A stretch of DNA of 64,000 bases from JAGNLV01 sp964612145 (GTDB lineage Bacteria; Zixibacteria; MSB-5A5; GN15; FEB-12): contig CAZTBP010000001.1 in the NCBI GenBank assembly GCA_964612145.1, forward strand, positions 62,001 through 126,000, written 5' to 3'. The notes beneath the pieces were generated by a model that made no database searches, had not been told where the DNA came from, and saw only the letters and a list, made by a program, of their open reading frames with translations. Position numbers and translations under genes: made by a program. Positions 14,459 to 23,935 of the stretch are shown in pieces (position 1 is the stretch's first letter; every line of letters starts with the position of its first letter).

Positions 14459-15652
14459 TTAGCTGATCTGGGCGGTTCGCATCGCCTCCATGTTGGTTTT
14501 GCCCTGTTCGATTGCCAGCTCGAGGATCTTTCGGGCAAGGGCGGTCTGGGTCTTATCGTGACGATTCCGGTAGACGAATTCCTGGCCGTGACGGATAGTC
14601 GAATTGAAATACTCGCGTGCGGTCTCGAAATCGCCGATGCGGCGGGACAATTCTGCGATCAGGTACGAAGCCTGAATCTGCTGATTGCCCGGAGAGATGC
14701 CACGACCCTCGTGGAAAGCCTCTTTGTAGTACTGGACGGCTTTTTGTAAGGCTTCCCGCTCGTTGGCAACGATTCCGTCCCAGTTGCGTCGAAGATCCAG
14801 AAGGAACTCGGTAAACGACGGATAGCCGGCGAAAGTCGGTTCGGAATTGATATCGCCAAGTCCGACACCAACCGTTTTGAATTCATCGATCAGAGTCCCA
14901 AGTTGTCCCAGATGCTCTTCCAGGGCTCGAAATTTATCAGCGAGCGATTCCAGTTCACCGGAGAACCGTTCTTGGTAGGGCATAATTTGGGCTTTGAGTT
15001 CAGAAGTGATATTGTCGGCATCGAACTCCGACCGAACCGCCTCGACAAACTCATTGACACGTTCCTGAGAATTGCGGACGGCGTCGTTGATGCCATCGTG
15101 CTTGGTTTCCAATTCGTAGGTAAAGCCGCGCATGCGGGACAGCTGCGGGTTTTCTTCGCCTTCGAGACTGCGATACACCCAGCCGATCCGGAGGTAGTAC
15201 CGTCCGAGTTCGACCTTGTGCGGATGTTCGCTCAACAGTTCATCGAAGGCCGCGAGATGCAATTTGAGAATGGCTGACTGGTTGGGGTAGCGGGCGACAT
15301 CAAGTACCTCGCCGATGCGCTTGACTATTGAATCGGCAGTGGCAAGCTGATCGACGTGATTTTCCTTGATAGCTTTGAGACGGTACGTCCGGAAGTTATT
15401 GTCTTTTTTCCATTCCTTATAGGAATTGGAGAACTCGCGGCTGTAGAAGCAATTGCTGCACGTAGCGACAAAAAACACCAGCGGGTTGTATCCGTCGTAT
15501 TTGGGGTACCGCCATTTTATCTGGCGGGGGCAGAAATCGCTGTCGCGACCCTCCTCGACATAGGCGCCCATCCGAACGGTCTCGAATTCATTGATCGTTT
15601 TGCAGATCGGGCACTCTACTTTTGACAGAAAGAACGGTATTTCGCTGGCCAT
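14459..15652 (-). CDS. DUF2225 protein with zinc-ribbon cysteines
   Basis: 397 residues. The N-terminal 100 residues contain CPIC (15-18), DFCPR and a CSNCFYSREF pair, the four-cysteine arrangement of DUF2225, likely a zinc site. The rest is helical, with TPR-like repeats near the C-terminus (ASYLIAELSRRIGDFETAREYF). Function is unknown in the family; it is often found in spirochaetes and related bacteria. Its place between fliA and the PilZ genes suggests a link with motility regulation. Confidence 0.75.
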   Translation of the reverse strand: MASEIPFFLSKVECPICKTINEFETVRMGAYVEEGRDSDFCPRQIKWRYPKYDGYNPLVFFVATCSNCFYSREFSNSYKEWKKDNNFRTYRLKAIKENHVDQLATADSIVKRIGEVLDVARYPNQSAILKLHLAAFDELLSEHPHKVELGRYYLRIGWVYRSLEGEENPQLSRMRGFTYELETKHDGINDAVRNSQERVNEFVEAVRSEFDADNITSELKAQIMPYQERFSGELESLADKFRALEEHLGQLGTLIDEFKTVGVGLGDINSEPTFAGYPSFTEFLLDLRRNWDGIVANEREALQKAVQYYKEAFHEGRGISPGNQQIQASYLIAELSRRIGDFETAREYFNSTIRHGQEFVYRNRHDKTQTALARKILELAIEQGKTNMEAMRTAQIS

Positions 15653-15675
15653 AACTGGCTCCTGTCTATTTACAC

Positions 15676-16083
15676 TTACTCTTGTTCATAGCTGAGCATA
15701 GCCAGTTCGGCATCCGAAACCGGCAGTGCTTCTTTCACTTCAGTCGTTGTCGCCCCGTTTTGCAGCATGCCGCGGGCCATGCGGAGGACTTCGGCACGGT
15801 TGCGGCGAAGGTTCAGGCTCTTGGTTCCCTCAGCCGCTTCGTTCGCGCGGCCGCCGAACTCAACAAACTGCGGTTCTCGGCCGGCACGGCGTACTCTTGT
15901 TGGCGCAGGTGTGGTGTCAGGGAGAGAGTTGCCTCGTGTTGATCTCGGTATTGCGGTCGAATCTGATGCAGAGGCCGGTCGGCGGCGGAACATCGAGTAG
16001 ATCACCAGCATCAGCGCGCCGCCGATGACATAGCCGGCTGTGTTGAGTCCGATTTCGATCAGCATGGGGCTATTCAGGTCCAT
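15676..16083 (-). CDS. Membrane-anchored small protein, motility operon
   Basis: 135 residues. One transmembrane helix lies at about 10-31 (GLNTAGYVIGGALMLVIYSMF), followed by a Pro/Arg/Ser-rich cytoplasmic linker and a C-terminal helical segment (NRAEVLRMARGMLQNGATTTEVKEALPVSDAELAML) that looks like a small HTH or DUF2802-type module. Similar proteins sit near fliA in other flagellar clusters, but the function is not known to me. Spacing to both neighbours is about 20 bases. Confidence 0.7.
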   Translation of the reverse strand: MDLNSPMLIEIGLNTAGYVIGGALMLVIYSMFRRRPASASDSTAIPRSTRGNSLPDTTPAPTRVRRAGREPQFVEFGGRANEAAEGTKSLNLRRNRAEVLRMARGMLQNGATTTEVKEALPVSDAELAMLSYEQE

Positions 16084-16101
16084 TGTTTACCTTCCTATGT
16101 C

Positions 16102-16437
16102 TCAGGCTTTCAGGTCGATGTGCGAGTCGGGATCGGGCGACGAATCCGTGTCGCCCGTTTCCGGTTCGCTTGTCTCGGCCGGTTGTTCCTCAGAGGTGCT
16201 TTCCTTGTCTTCGTCTTCTTCTTTGCCATGTCGATTTTGTTTCGACAGGTCAATTTCGAGAATCAGCGCCTGGTCGTTCCGATCGTCCTGCTGTTCTTCA
16301 TCACCCTCCATTTTCCTTTTGAGGGCTCGCTTGAACGACTCTCCGTCAGCTGTTTCCGCGGTCTTTCCGGATTTGTGAACCCGGTCGTTTTGCGGCGGCT
16401 TCGGGAGCTTGTCGATAGTTTCGATCGACGGCGACAT
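16102..16437 (-). CDS. Acidic, low-complexity protein after fliA
   Basis: 111 residues, very rich in Glu, Asp, Ser and Lys, probably disordered. The only conserved-looking part is GESFKRALKRKMEGDEE near residue 32. It has no cysteine, signal or membrane segment. The gene is 21 bases downstream of fliA and 18 upstream of the membrane-anchored protein, so it is part of the operon. No function can be proposed. Confidence 0.6.
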   Translation of the reverse strand: MSPSIETIDKLPKPPQNDRVHKSGKTAETADGESFKRALKRKMEGDEEQQDDRNDQALILEIDLSKQNRHGKEEDEDKESTSEEQPAETSEPETGDTDSSPDPDSHIDLKA

Positions 16438-16458
16438 AGCGCCTCCTTTGCCTCACGT

Positions 16459-17328
16459 TCAGCCGGTCAGGGCGAAGCGGTCGCGAACCATGCCGCGCAG
16501 CTTCGACACCGCCCGGGTGTGAATCTGCGAGACGCGCGATTCAGAGATGGTCATAACAGCGCCGATCTCCTTGAGCGTCAATTCTTCCTGGTAGTACAGC
16601 GAGATGACAAGCTTTTCCTGTTCGGTCAGCCGGTCCATCGCCACGACGAGGAAGGATCGCAGTTCACCCTTTTCGATTTCGCTGAGGATGGTCGCGCTGG
16701 TGTCGTCCTGGACAGTTTCAATCCGCGGCACCTGGCGATTGTCGTCCTCCCGGTAGATCACTTCGTCCAGTGACAGGATCTGTGTCCCGGAGACGTCCTC
16801 GATAGCGTGATGCAGTTCTCGTACGGTCATTTTCATTTGTTTGGCCAGTTCCGGTTTTTCCGGGGGGCGGCCAAGTTTGTTTTCCAGATCGTTTTGAGCC
16901 CGATCGATCTCGCGGCTCCGGGCGCGGGTCGAACGCGGCACCCAGTCCAGCGCGCGCAATTCGTCGAGAATCGCGCCCCGGATACGCGGGACAGCATAGG
17001 TTTCAAATTTCACTCCACGGGCCGGATCGAAGTTTTTGAAGGCTTCGATCAGTCCGATCACACCGGTATTGATGAGATCGGTCAGTTCCACCGAACGTGG
17101 AAAGCCCATTGCCATACGCGAAGCCACATTGCGGACCAGCGGCAGGTAGTTTGCCAGCAGACGCTTCCGGATTTCCGGAGACTGCGTCTTGCGGTACTGC
17201 GCCCAGTCACGTTTGGCCGGGTCGTTCTTTCGGGTCCGACGTTTACGGGTGGTGACGGTTTCTTCGGCACTCACACGGCGGGGCTTTTCGCCACGCTCCT
17301 TCGGCTCGACTTTAGCAGTGCTAACCAT
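16459..17328 (-). CDS. fliA: Flagellar sigma factor FliA (sigma-28)
   Basis: 289 residues. After a 37-residue basic extension not usual in FliA come region 2 (LLANYLPLVRNVASRMAMG ... DLINTGVIGLIEAFKNFDP ... FETYAVPRIRGAILDELRALDW), region 3, and region 4 (MDRLTEQEKLVISLYYQEELTLKEIG ... SRVSQIHTRAVSKLR). The DELRxLDWVPR string is characteristic of FliA/WhiG sigma factors. It would drive late flagellar genes, which are not in this window. It lies seven bases after flhG. Confidence 0.95.
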   Translation of the reverse strand: MVSTAKVEPKERGEKPRRVSAEETVTTRKRRTRKNDPAKRDWAQYRKTQSPEIRKRLLANYLPLVRNVASRMAMGFPRSVELTDLINTGVIGLIEAFKNFDPARGVKFETYAVPRIRGAILDELRALDWVPRSTRARSREIDRAQNDLENKLGRPPEKPELAKQMKMTVRELHHAIEDVSGTQILSLDEVIYREDDNRQVPRIETVQDDTSATILSEIEKGELRSFLVVAMDRLTEQEKLVISLYYQEELTLKEIGAVMTISESRVSQIHTRAVSKLRGMVRDRFALTG

Positions 17329-17335
17329 TTGTATG

Positions 17336-18202
17336 CTATTCCCTTATATCGGCCGCAGCCGGGTTTACATTATCGCTTGTTTCAATCGGGTTTGCCGTCC
17401 GGTCGACACCGTGCGTCAGGTCCCGGATAAGTCCCTGCGCCATACGGCTTAAGGCCGCTGTCACGGGGGATTCGCTGTTTATGGCCGACAGAGGCTTTTG
17501 GGCCCCGACAGCCTGCCGAACCACGGCATCCTCAAACACAAAGCCGGCACAGCGGGGCGACTGCCCCAGGAAGCGCTCTGTCATGGCGCCGAATTTCTTG
17601 TGCAGGTAGTCCGCCTCCTCCGCACTTTCGATCCGGTTGATAAGCAACCGGCAGTCGATTGAGGTCGGGGCGTCCTGGAGATGTTTGAAAAGGCCGTAGC
17701 AGTCGGAAATGGATGTCAGCTCCGGCACCACCGCCAGCAGGTTGATGTCCGACCCGTGGGCGGTCAAAGTGGCGGTATGAGATTTGCCGGAACTGTGGTC
17801 AATAACGATCAGATCGTAGCAGGCTGCCTCTCTGCGAAGGCGTGCGAGGATGCGGGCTACGGTTGCGGCCGACCAGTTCTCGGGATCCACGTAGCGGTGG
17901 GAGGCGCCGAGCAGGTCGAGATTATCGGTGACCGGGGTTATCGTCTCGTTAAGCGAGAAACCGCGGTCGATGAATTCAGCGATACCGACGCCACAGGCGC
18001 AGTTCGCCAGGATGTGCAGGTTGCCGCCGCTGAAATCAGCGTCTACCAGCAGTGTGCTCGTTTTCTGGGCAGCGGCCCGTTCGGCAAGATTGAACGCCAG
18101 GACGGACTTGCCCACGCCCCCCTTGCCGGACAATACCGAGATAATCGGCGGCGTCTGGATACCGCGTTTGGGTGCGGGTTGTGTCAGACGGAGTCTATTC
18201 AC
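17336..18202 (-). CDS. flhG: FlhG/YlxH MinD-like ATPase
   Basis: 288 residues. The deviant Walker A motif SGKGGVGKSVLAFNLA is at about 25-40, with LLVDADFSGGN (switch I) and YDLIVIDHSSGKSHTA (Walker B/switch II). FlhG limits flagellar number together with FlhF by acting on its GTPase. The C-terminal MinD-type amphipathic helix is represented by ALSRMAQGLIRDL. It overlaps flhF by eight bases and precedes fliA, the usual gene order. Confidence 0.93.
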   Translation of the reverse strand: MNRLRLTQPAPKRGIQTPPIISVLSGKGGVGKSVLAFNLAERAAAQKTSTLLVDADFSGGNLHILANCACGVGIAEFIDRGFSLNETITPVTDNLDLLGASHRYVDPENWSAATVARILARLRREAACYDLIVIDHSSGKSHTATLTAHGSDINLLAVVPELTSISDCYGLFKHLQDAPTSIDCRLLINRIESAEEADYLHKKFGAMTERFLGQSPRCAGFVFEDAVVRQAVGAQKPLSAINSESPVTAALSRMAQGLIRDLTHGVDRTANPIETSDNVNPAAADIRE

Positions 18203-19499
18203 TGAAGACCTCCAGGCCGGTTAGGTTTGCCGCCAGCGAGGCCGGGTCAGGCGTCCCCAGACGGCCAATGCCGCCGCCGCTGTCGGAAACAAAAGCGAGT
18301 CTTGTGTCAAGCGTCCGAGCCGCTGCGACGAGCGAACCGTGACGTCGGGTAAGATCAAGCATGGTAGCGATGAGGTTGGTTGGCGCTAAATCTGCATACA
18401 GTTGCGCCAAATCCTTCATGTCGTCCGATCGCATCAGGGCGGAGATCACGAGGAACCGATGTTTGGCATCGAGTTCCCTGACTGCCTTGAGATAGTTTTT
18501 GCGCTTTTCCGGATCGATCGGCATCGCCGGCGCATCGATCAGCGTGACAACGTCTTTCGCCGCTTTCTTTTCTCGGCGTGTCCGGGCGACTTCGGCTACA
18601 TCGAGATTCAGCAGGTCGGCATAGCCGGCCAGCTCCTCGTGGGCGCCGACTTTTTGGAAATCAAACCCGGCCAGACGCACCTTGCGCTTATCGATTGTGA
18701 CAAGCTGAGTAGCCAGCTTGCCCATGACCGACGATTTCCCGACTCCCGGAGGGCCGACAAACAACACTTGCTCACCCGGCTTGATTCGCAGGTCCGGAAC
18801 CGTCAGCTTGGACAGAGCCTTTACCAGCTCACCGCGGACGGCCTCAGCGGCTGTATCGCCGCTGAGACGGTCCAGGCGGGAGAGAATCAGTTGATCGATA
18901 AAATCTTCGGGGAGGTCCGCGTCGCGCAGTGACGCAACAATGGCCCGGATTGTAGCGTCCGGAATTTGCTCTGCCCCGCGCTGCATGGTCAGACGAACCA
19001 GACGGTCCAGGCGGGCTTCGATACCGGCCAGACGGTCATTGGACGGAGTGATCGGCGCAGCCGGCTCGTTCGGTTCAACACGTTCTTCGCTATTGTTTTC
19101 GGGAACCTCTTCAGTGGGCTCGTCCGATAGGTCTTCGGTTGGCTCTTGCGGAGTCGGTTCCTCGCTTCGAGCTTCTTCGGCCGGAGCCGGAGCAGGTTTC
19201 GGTTCAAGAACTCCTGGCTCATCATCGAGTGCGTCAGCGATTCGCGAGTCCGGATCCGATGAGATCACGGGCGGTTCGAAGCGACGAGCCACTCGTCCAC
19301 CGACACGGTCCTGACCGAGGATTTGATCGGCGGCGCCGACAGTAGCCTTTTCCAGACAGGCGGTTATTTCCACCCGGGGGCGGTTGTGGCGGTCGACGAC
19401 CTGACGGGTTTTCAGCACTATTGCTTCGCCGCCCATTTCCTTGCGGACCATCTTCATCGCGGCGGTCGCTGACTCTGCGGTAAACGACTTAATTATCAT
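18195..19499 (-). CDS. flhF: FlhF, SRP-type GTPase with altered G motifs
   Basis: 434 residues in the usual B-N-G layout: a B domain with MIIKSFTAESATAAMKMVRKE at the start, an acidic Pro/Glu linker (80-150), an N domain, and the G domain from about 240. The P-loop GPPGVGKSS (249-257) is intact. The G2-like motif is DFQKVGA (DTYRIGA in typical FlhF), the G3 motif DTAGR is IDAPAM (321-326) without the glycine, and the G4 TKLDE is TMLDL. GTP hydrolysis or guanine specificity may be lost. FlhF places the flagellum at the pole. It overlaps flhA by 11 bases. Confidence 0.9.
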   Translation of the reverse strand: MIIKSFTAESATAAMKMVRKEMGGEAIVLKTRQVVDRHNRPRVEITACLEKATVGAADQILGQDRVGGRVARRFEPPVISSDPDSRIADALDDEPGVLEPKPAPAPAEEARSEEPTPQEPTEDLSDEPTEEVPENNSEERVEPNEPAAPITPSNDRLAGIEARLDRLVRLTMQRGAEQIPDATIRAIVASLRDADLPEDFIDQLILSRLDRLSGDTAAEAVRGELVKALSKLTVPDLRIKPGEQVLFVGPPGVGKSSVMGKLATQLVTIDKRKVRLAGFDFQKVGAHEELAGYADLLNLDVAEVARTRREKKAAKDVVTLIDAPAMPIDPEKRKNYLKAVRELDAKHRFLVISALMRSDDMKDLAQLYADLAPTNLIATMLDLTRRHGSLVAAARTLDTRLAFVSDSGGGIGRLGTPDPASLAANLTGLEVFSE

Positions 19500-21576
19500 C
19501 TTGCATCCTCACCATTCCGGTCGAAACGACTTCCACGTCGGCCATGATTTCGTTGTAAGAGAGCACTGCCAGGGTCGGGAACTTGGCCTCGACCAGGCGG
19601 CGCAGTGCCAGACGGATATTGGGAGAGCAGATTACGGCCGGCGTGATGCCGGCGTTTTCCTGCGCCTCGACCTGTTCGCCGATGCGCTCGAGCAGGGTTT
19701 CGGCCATCGCCGGATCGACAGCCAGCATCAGCCCCTGCTTCGTATTCTGCACGGAGTCGGATAGAGTCTGTTCGATGGCCGGATCGATCGTGAAGACACT
19801 GATCCGGCCTTTCTTATCTTTGTAGATTTCGGTAATCTGGCGCTTGAGCGACATGCGAGCGTATTCGCTGAGTACGTCGGGTTCTTTGGTGGCACCGATA
19901 TAATCGGACACTGTTTCGAGAATCGTCGCCAGATCACGGACCGGCACACGCTCCCGCAGCAACTGCTGGAGCACTTTCTGCAGCGTGCCGAGCGGAACAA
20001 GTTCCGGCACGACGGATTCAACCAGTGCCGGGTAATCTTCTTTCAGCGTGTCAACGAGGTGCGCAACATCCTGGCGCGAGAGGATCTCGGCAGCGGAGTT
20101 GCGAATAACTTCGGTCAGGTGCGTGGCCAGGACAGCTGATGGTTCTACCACGGTAAAGTTTTTGGCCTCGGCGACTTCGCGCAGGTTCGGCAGGATCCAT
20201 GTGGATGACAGACCGAAGGCCGGATCCTTGGTATCGAATCCGTCCAGCTTCTCTTCGACAAAGCCGGGATTGATAGCCAGCACGTGGTCGGTCATCAGTT
20301 CCCAGCCGGCGACCCGGATGCCTTTGACTTTCAATTGATAGGCATTCGGTTTGAGCTGCATGTTGTCCCGGATTCTAATGGGCGGTACGACAATACCGAG
20401 TTCTCCGGCAAGCTGCCTGCGGATTGAGCTGATCCGTTCGAGTAGATCACCCTTCTGGTTGGGATCGACCAGCGGAATCAGGCCGTAACCGATTTCCAGG
20501 CCCAGCGTATCGACCTTGAGAAGGTCCTCGGTCCGCTCCTGCGGCTTTTGTTCAGTCTGCTCGGCCTGTTTTTCGGCTTCTTCCGCTTCCCGCGCCTGCT
20601 TCGCCTGCATCTGAGACGTCAGGAGCCCGACTCCGCCGACTACAAAGCCGAGGGTCAGGAATGTCATTGTCGGCATACCCGGCACCAGTCCAAAAAGCAC
20701 CAGTACGACAGCTGCTACGATAACAGCGCGCGGCTGGCGGGTAAGCTGTGCAGTCAGATCTGTGCCCATCGCCGATTCACTCGCGGCACGGGTGACGATG
20801 ATACCGGAGGAGGTTGACACCAGCAGGGCCGGGATCTGCGTGACGAGACCGTCACCGATTGACAGCAGCGAGTACGTCCGCAGCGCCTGCGTGATATCCA
20901 TGCCGTTGATGGCGATTCCGATAATAAAACCACCGATGATATTGATCAGCGTGATGAGGATGCCGGCGATCGCGTCACCGCGGACGAACTTGGAGGCACC
21001 GTCCATCGCGCCATAGAAATCAGCCTCGCGAGCGATCTCTTTGCGGCGCGAACGAGCATCATCTTCGCTGATTATGCCGGCGTTGAGGTCGGCGTCGATA
21101 GCCATCTGCTTGCCCGGCATGGCATCGAGTGTGAACCGTGCGGCAACTTCCGAGATTCGTCCGGCACCCTTGGTGATTACCACAAACTGGATTATCACGA
21201 GGATGACGAACACGATCAGCCCGACCACATAGTTCCCCTGCACGACGAAGTTACCGAAAGTGTTGATCACTTCACCGGCGTATGCGTGACCGAGAATCAG
21301 CCTCGTCGAGGCCACGTTGAGGGCCAGGCGCATCAGCGTCACGATCAGGAGCATTCCGGGGAAAACCGAAAGTTCGAGTGGACGTGTCACATAGAGCGTC
21401 GTGAGCAGCACCACCAGTGAGAAGGTGATGTTAAATGCGAGGGCAAAGTCCAGCAGGCCGGTCGGGATCGGTATCACGAGAACACCGATAACGGCGACCA
21501 CACCGACAGCGAGGACGATGTCCGAGCGATTCATGATAGTCTCGATGAGACTATTGTTTTTCGCACCGTTCGCCAT
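19489..21576 (-). CDS. flhA: Flagellar export gate protein FlhA
   Basis: 695 residues. Eight hydrophobic segments occupy the first 330 residues, with the conserved cytoplasmic loop RFTLDAMPGKQMAIDADLNAG between them, followed by a charged linker (RTEDLLKVDTLGLEIG) and the large cytoplasmic domain that forms the nonameric ring and docks chaperone-substrate complexes. Length and motifs match the family. The start overlaps the flhB stop by one base. Confidence 0.97.
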   Translation of the reverse strand: MANGAKNNSLIETIMNRSDIVLAVGVVAVIGVLVIPIPTGLLDFALAFNITFSLVVLLTTLYVTRPLELSVFPGMLLIVTLMRLALNVASTRLILGHAYAGEVINTFGNFVVQGNYVVGLIVFVILVIIQFVVITKGAGRISEVAARFTLDAMPGKQMAIDADLNAGIISEDDARSRRKEIAREADFYGAMDGASKFVRGDAIAGILITLINIIGGFIIGIAINGMDITQALRTYSLLSIGDGLVTQIPALLVSTSSGIIVTRAASESAMGTDLTAQLTRQPRAVIVAAVVLVLFGLVPGMPTMTFLTLGFVVGGVGLLTSQMQAKQAREAEEAEKQAEQTEQKPQERTEDLLKVDTLGLEIGYGLIPLVDPNQKGDLLERISSIRRQLAGELGIVVPPIRIRDNMQLKPNAYQLKVKGIRVAGWELMTDHVLAINPGFVEEKLDGFDTKDPAFGLSSTWILPNLREVAEAKNFTVVEPSAVLATHLTEVIRNSAAEILSRQDVAHLVDTLKEDYPALVESVVPELVPLGTLQKVLQQLLRERVPVRDLATILETVSDYIGATKEPDVLSEYARMSLKRQITEIYKDKKGRISVFTIDPAIEQTLSDSVQNTKQGLMLAVDPAMAETLLERIGEQVEAQENAGITPAVICSPNIRLALRRLVEAKFPTLAVLSYNEIMADVEVVSTGMVRMQDDN

Positions 21577-22646
21577 CAGCTCACCGTCCTGCCCTTAAGC
21601 TTGTAAACATAGGCCAACAGCTCGGCCACGGCGCGATACAACTGGGCCGGAATAGTCTGGCCGACATCGCACATCTTGTGCAGCGCACGCGCCAGCGGCG
21701 CATCTTCGACGACCGGGATGCCGTTCGCCAGAGCGATCTCTTTGATTTTCTGGGCGACCAGACGCTGACCTTTAGCGACCACGTACGGCGCCGATGATTC
21801 CTCGGCATCGTACTTGAGCGCCACGGCATAGTGCGTCGGGTTGGTCACGACAACATCGGCGATCGGGACGGCATCCATCATGCGACTGCGGGCGGCCTGC
21901 TGCTGTATCTGGCGGATACGCTGTTTGATCTGCGGGGAACCCTCGGTATCTTTGTGCTCGTCCCGGAGGTCTTGTTTGCTCATTTTGATCGACTTCTCGA
22001 ATTCGTAGCGCTGGTAGAGGTAGTCGAGGATGGCGATGATCAGGATGACGGCCCCGACTTTCAGCGTCAGCAGCAGGGCGATCTTGCCCATCTGGGCGGC
22101 GACCTGAGAAACCGTCATATCAGCCAGTTTGAAGAATCCGGGAAATTCAGATTCGATGACCTTGTATGCAACGAAGCCAACAACAAGGAGTTTGAGCGTG
22201 TCGCGGATCATCGTCACCAGCGACTTCATCGAAAACATGCGCTTGAGACCCTGGATCGGGTCGAGCTTGTCGAGTTTCGGTTCGGCGGCCTTGGTGCTGA
22301 TCCGGAAACCAACCTGGACGACATTCGACGAAAACGCGATCACGGCCATCACGGCAAAGACCGGGCCGAGGATCAGGAAGAACTTCACGACGTTGCTGCT
22401 GAATACGCTGTAGAAAGTCGGATCGGCGGCGGCAATCGACGGCGCGTTGCTCATGGTGTGGCGCATCACGGCCTGCATCTGATCAGCCAGGTACGGGCCC
22501 ATCAGGTACAGCGTTAGAAAACCTAGACAGATCATGGCCGCCGAGTTGAGTTCCATCGACTTGGCTACCTTGCCTTCCTCACGAGCTTTTTCGCGGCGCC
22601 GTGAGGTCGCCTTCTCAGTTCTCTCTTGTAAGTTCTCTTCGGCCAT
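21576..22646 (-). CDS. flhB: Flagellar export switch protein FlhB
   Basis: 356 residues. There are four membrane segments between about 35 and 210, followed by the cytoplasmic domain with the self-cleaving NPTH motif at 269-272 (VTNPTHYAVAL). FlhB cleavage switches export specificity from rod/hook to filament proteins, working with the hook-length ruler FliK, which is also encoded here. The N-terminal EKATSRRREKAREEGKVAKS is typical. The gene lies six bases after fliR. Confidence 0.97.
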   Translation of the reverse strand: MAEENLQERTEKATSRRREKAREEGKVAKSMELNSAAMICLGFLTLYLMGPYLADQMQAVMRHTMSNAPSIAAADPTFYSVFSSNVVKFFLILGPVFAVMAVIAFSSNVVQVGFRISTKAAEPKLDKLDPIQGLKRMFSMKSLVTMIRDTLKLLVVGFVAYKVIESEFPGFFKLADMTVSQVAAQMGKIALLLTLKVGAVILIIAILDYLYQRYEFEKSIKMSKQDLRDEHKDTEGSPQIKQRIRQIQQQAARSRMMDAVPIADVVVTNPTHYAVALKYDAEESSAPYVVAKGQRLVAQKIKEIALANGIPVVEDAPLARALHKMCDVGQTIPAQLYRAVAELLAYVYKLKGRTVS

Positions 22647-22652
22647 GGCGCC

Positions 22653-23441
22653 TTATGCCTCACCAAGCGCGAGGAAGATCACTCGCAGTTCGCTGTCGAG
22701 ATACAGCATGACTTTCTCCAGCACATAGGCGAACAGCGGCAGCGATAACGCGACCACAGCCAGCCCGGCGCCGATCTTGATCGGGAAACCAACAAAGAAG
22801 ACATTCATCGTGGGCATGGTCTTGGCGATGACGCCAAGGGAAACGTCAACGAGGAAGAGCGTAATCATCACGGGCGCGGCAACCTTGATGGCGATGACAA
22901 ACACATAGGCCGTGTACTTGATCATCATCTCGCCAACGGAGGAATTGGCTACGATCGATCCCGGCGGCATGACGTTGTAGCTGTCCGCCAGCGCTTTGAG
23001 CACGAGGTGATGACCTCCTATCGTGAAGAAGATCAGCATGGCAATCAGGAACCAGTACCGTCCGAGGACGGAGAGTTGGTCGTTGCCGTTCACGTCGGGA
23101 AGCTGTACCATCGCGAAGCCCATCTGGTATCCCAGAATTGCGCCTCCGGTTTTGACGCCCATAAACAGCAGTCGGTACACCAAGCCGATAATCACACCGA
23201 CCAGAATTTCCTTGGCGGCCATACCGGCCAGCGGCCAGAGTGAATCGGTCGCCGGAAATTCGGGGAGGTTGATCACGGAAGACATGATGCCCGACAGGAG
23301 CACGATGAAGCCGACTTTGACCAGGTTGGGAATTGCCCTGTCGCTGAAAAACGGCGCCACGAGGAAGAAACCTGAGGCTCGAAGCAGAACCAGCAGGAAC
23401 ATTTGGAGGGCATTGGCACCGTAGTTTACGAAATCAAACAA
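22653..23441 (-). CDS. fliR: Flagellar export gate protein FliR
   Basis: 262 residues with the FliR hydrophobic profile of six or more membrane segments (ASGFFLVAPFFSDRAIP near the start, then LVGVIIGLVYRLLFMGVKTGGAILGYQMGFAMV). FliR forms part of the FliPQR pore. It is separated from fliQ by 214 bp, unlike the tight packing elsewhere, and a sigma-54-like element lies in that gap, so fliR may head its own transcript. Confidence 0.95.
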   Translation of the reverse strand: MFDFVNYGANALQMFLLVLLRASGFFLVAPFFSDRAIPNLVKVGFIVLLSGIMSSVINLPEFPATDSLWPLAGMAAKEILVGVIIGLVYRLLFMGVKTGGAILGYQMGFAMVQLPDVNGNDQLSVLGRYWFLIAMLIFFTIGGHHLVLKALADSYNVMPPGSIVANSSVGEMMIKYTAYVFVIAIKVAAPVMITLFLVDVSLGVIAKTMPTMNVFFVGFPIKIGAGLAVVALSLPLFAYVLEKVMLYLDSELRVIFLALGEA

Positions 23442-23483
23442 GGCTATCTTTCCTGGTTTATCGGTTAACGGCTTATTTGTATT

Positions 23484-23499
23484 TCAAACCGTGTGCCAA
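23484..23499 (-). promoter_or_regulatory. Weak sigma-54-like promoter before fliR
   Basis: On the minus strand TTGGCAC matches the -24 element perfectly; exactly 10 bases lie between its GG and a GA where the invariant -12 GC should be (TTTGAA). The spacing fits but the -12 mismatch lowers confidence. It lies about 45 bp upstream of fliR in the only sizeable gap between fliR and fliQ. Confidence 0.35.
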
Positions 23500-23655
23500 C
23501 TTGAAACGGGACTTTGCGGCTACGGAATCTGTTGTAGGGCAAGGGCTTGGAAACTAGGTAAGATCTGGCGGGGAGTTCGCCGGCGGAAAGTGCGGAAAAG
23601 TTTACCAGCGCTGTGGGAAAAAAGTTCAGAACCCGGTATCTGAGCCGGTTCCCCC

Positions 23656-23925
23656 CTATCCGGCCATGCCGGGAATCAGGTCGAACATGTGGCGGGCGAA
23701 ATCGGTGAGAATATTTATCATCCAGGGCAGGAAAATCAGCAGGGCCAGCGCCACGGCCAGAATTTTGGGCACGAAGGTCAGGGTCATCTCATGAATCTGG
23801 GTAATCGCCTGGAAGATCGAAATCACCAGGCCCACCACCAGCCCGAACAGCAGCATCGGACCGGAAACCATCAGCGTTACAGCCAGTGCCTCGCGGCCAA
23901 TTGCTACGACCATTTGCGTTGTCAT
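23656..23925 (-). CDS. fliQ: Flagellar export gate protein FliQ
   Basis: 89 residues, the family length, with two transmembrane helices (ALAVTLMVSGPMLLFGLVVGLVISIFQAITQI and PKILAVALALLIFLPWMINIL). The loop IHEMTLTFVPK is the standard FliQ signature. It forms the core export pore with FliP and FliR. It lies 10 bases after fliP. Confidence 0.95.
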   Translation of the reverse strand: MTTQMVVAIGREALAVTLMVSGPMLLFGLVVGLVISIFQAITQIHEMTLTFVPKILAVALALLIFLPWMINILTDFARHMFDLIPGMAG

Positions 23926-23935
23926 CGGATGCTCC

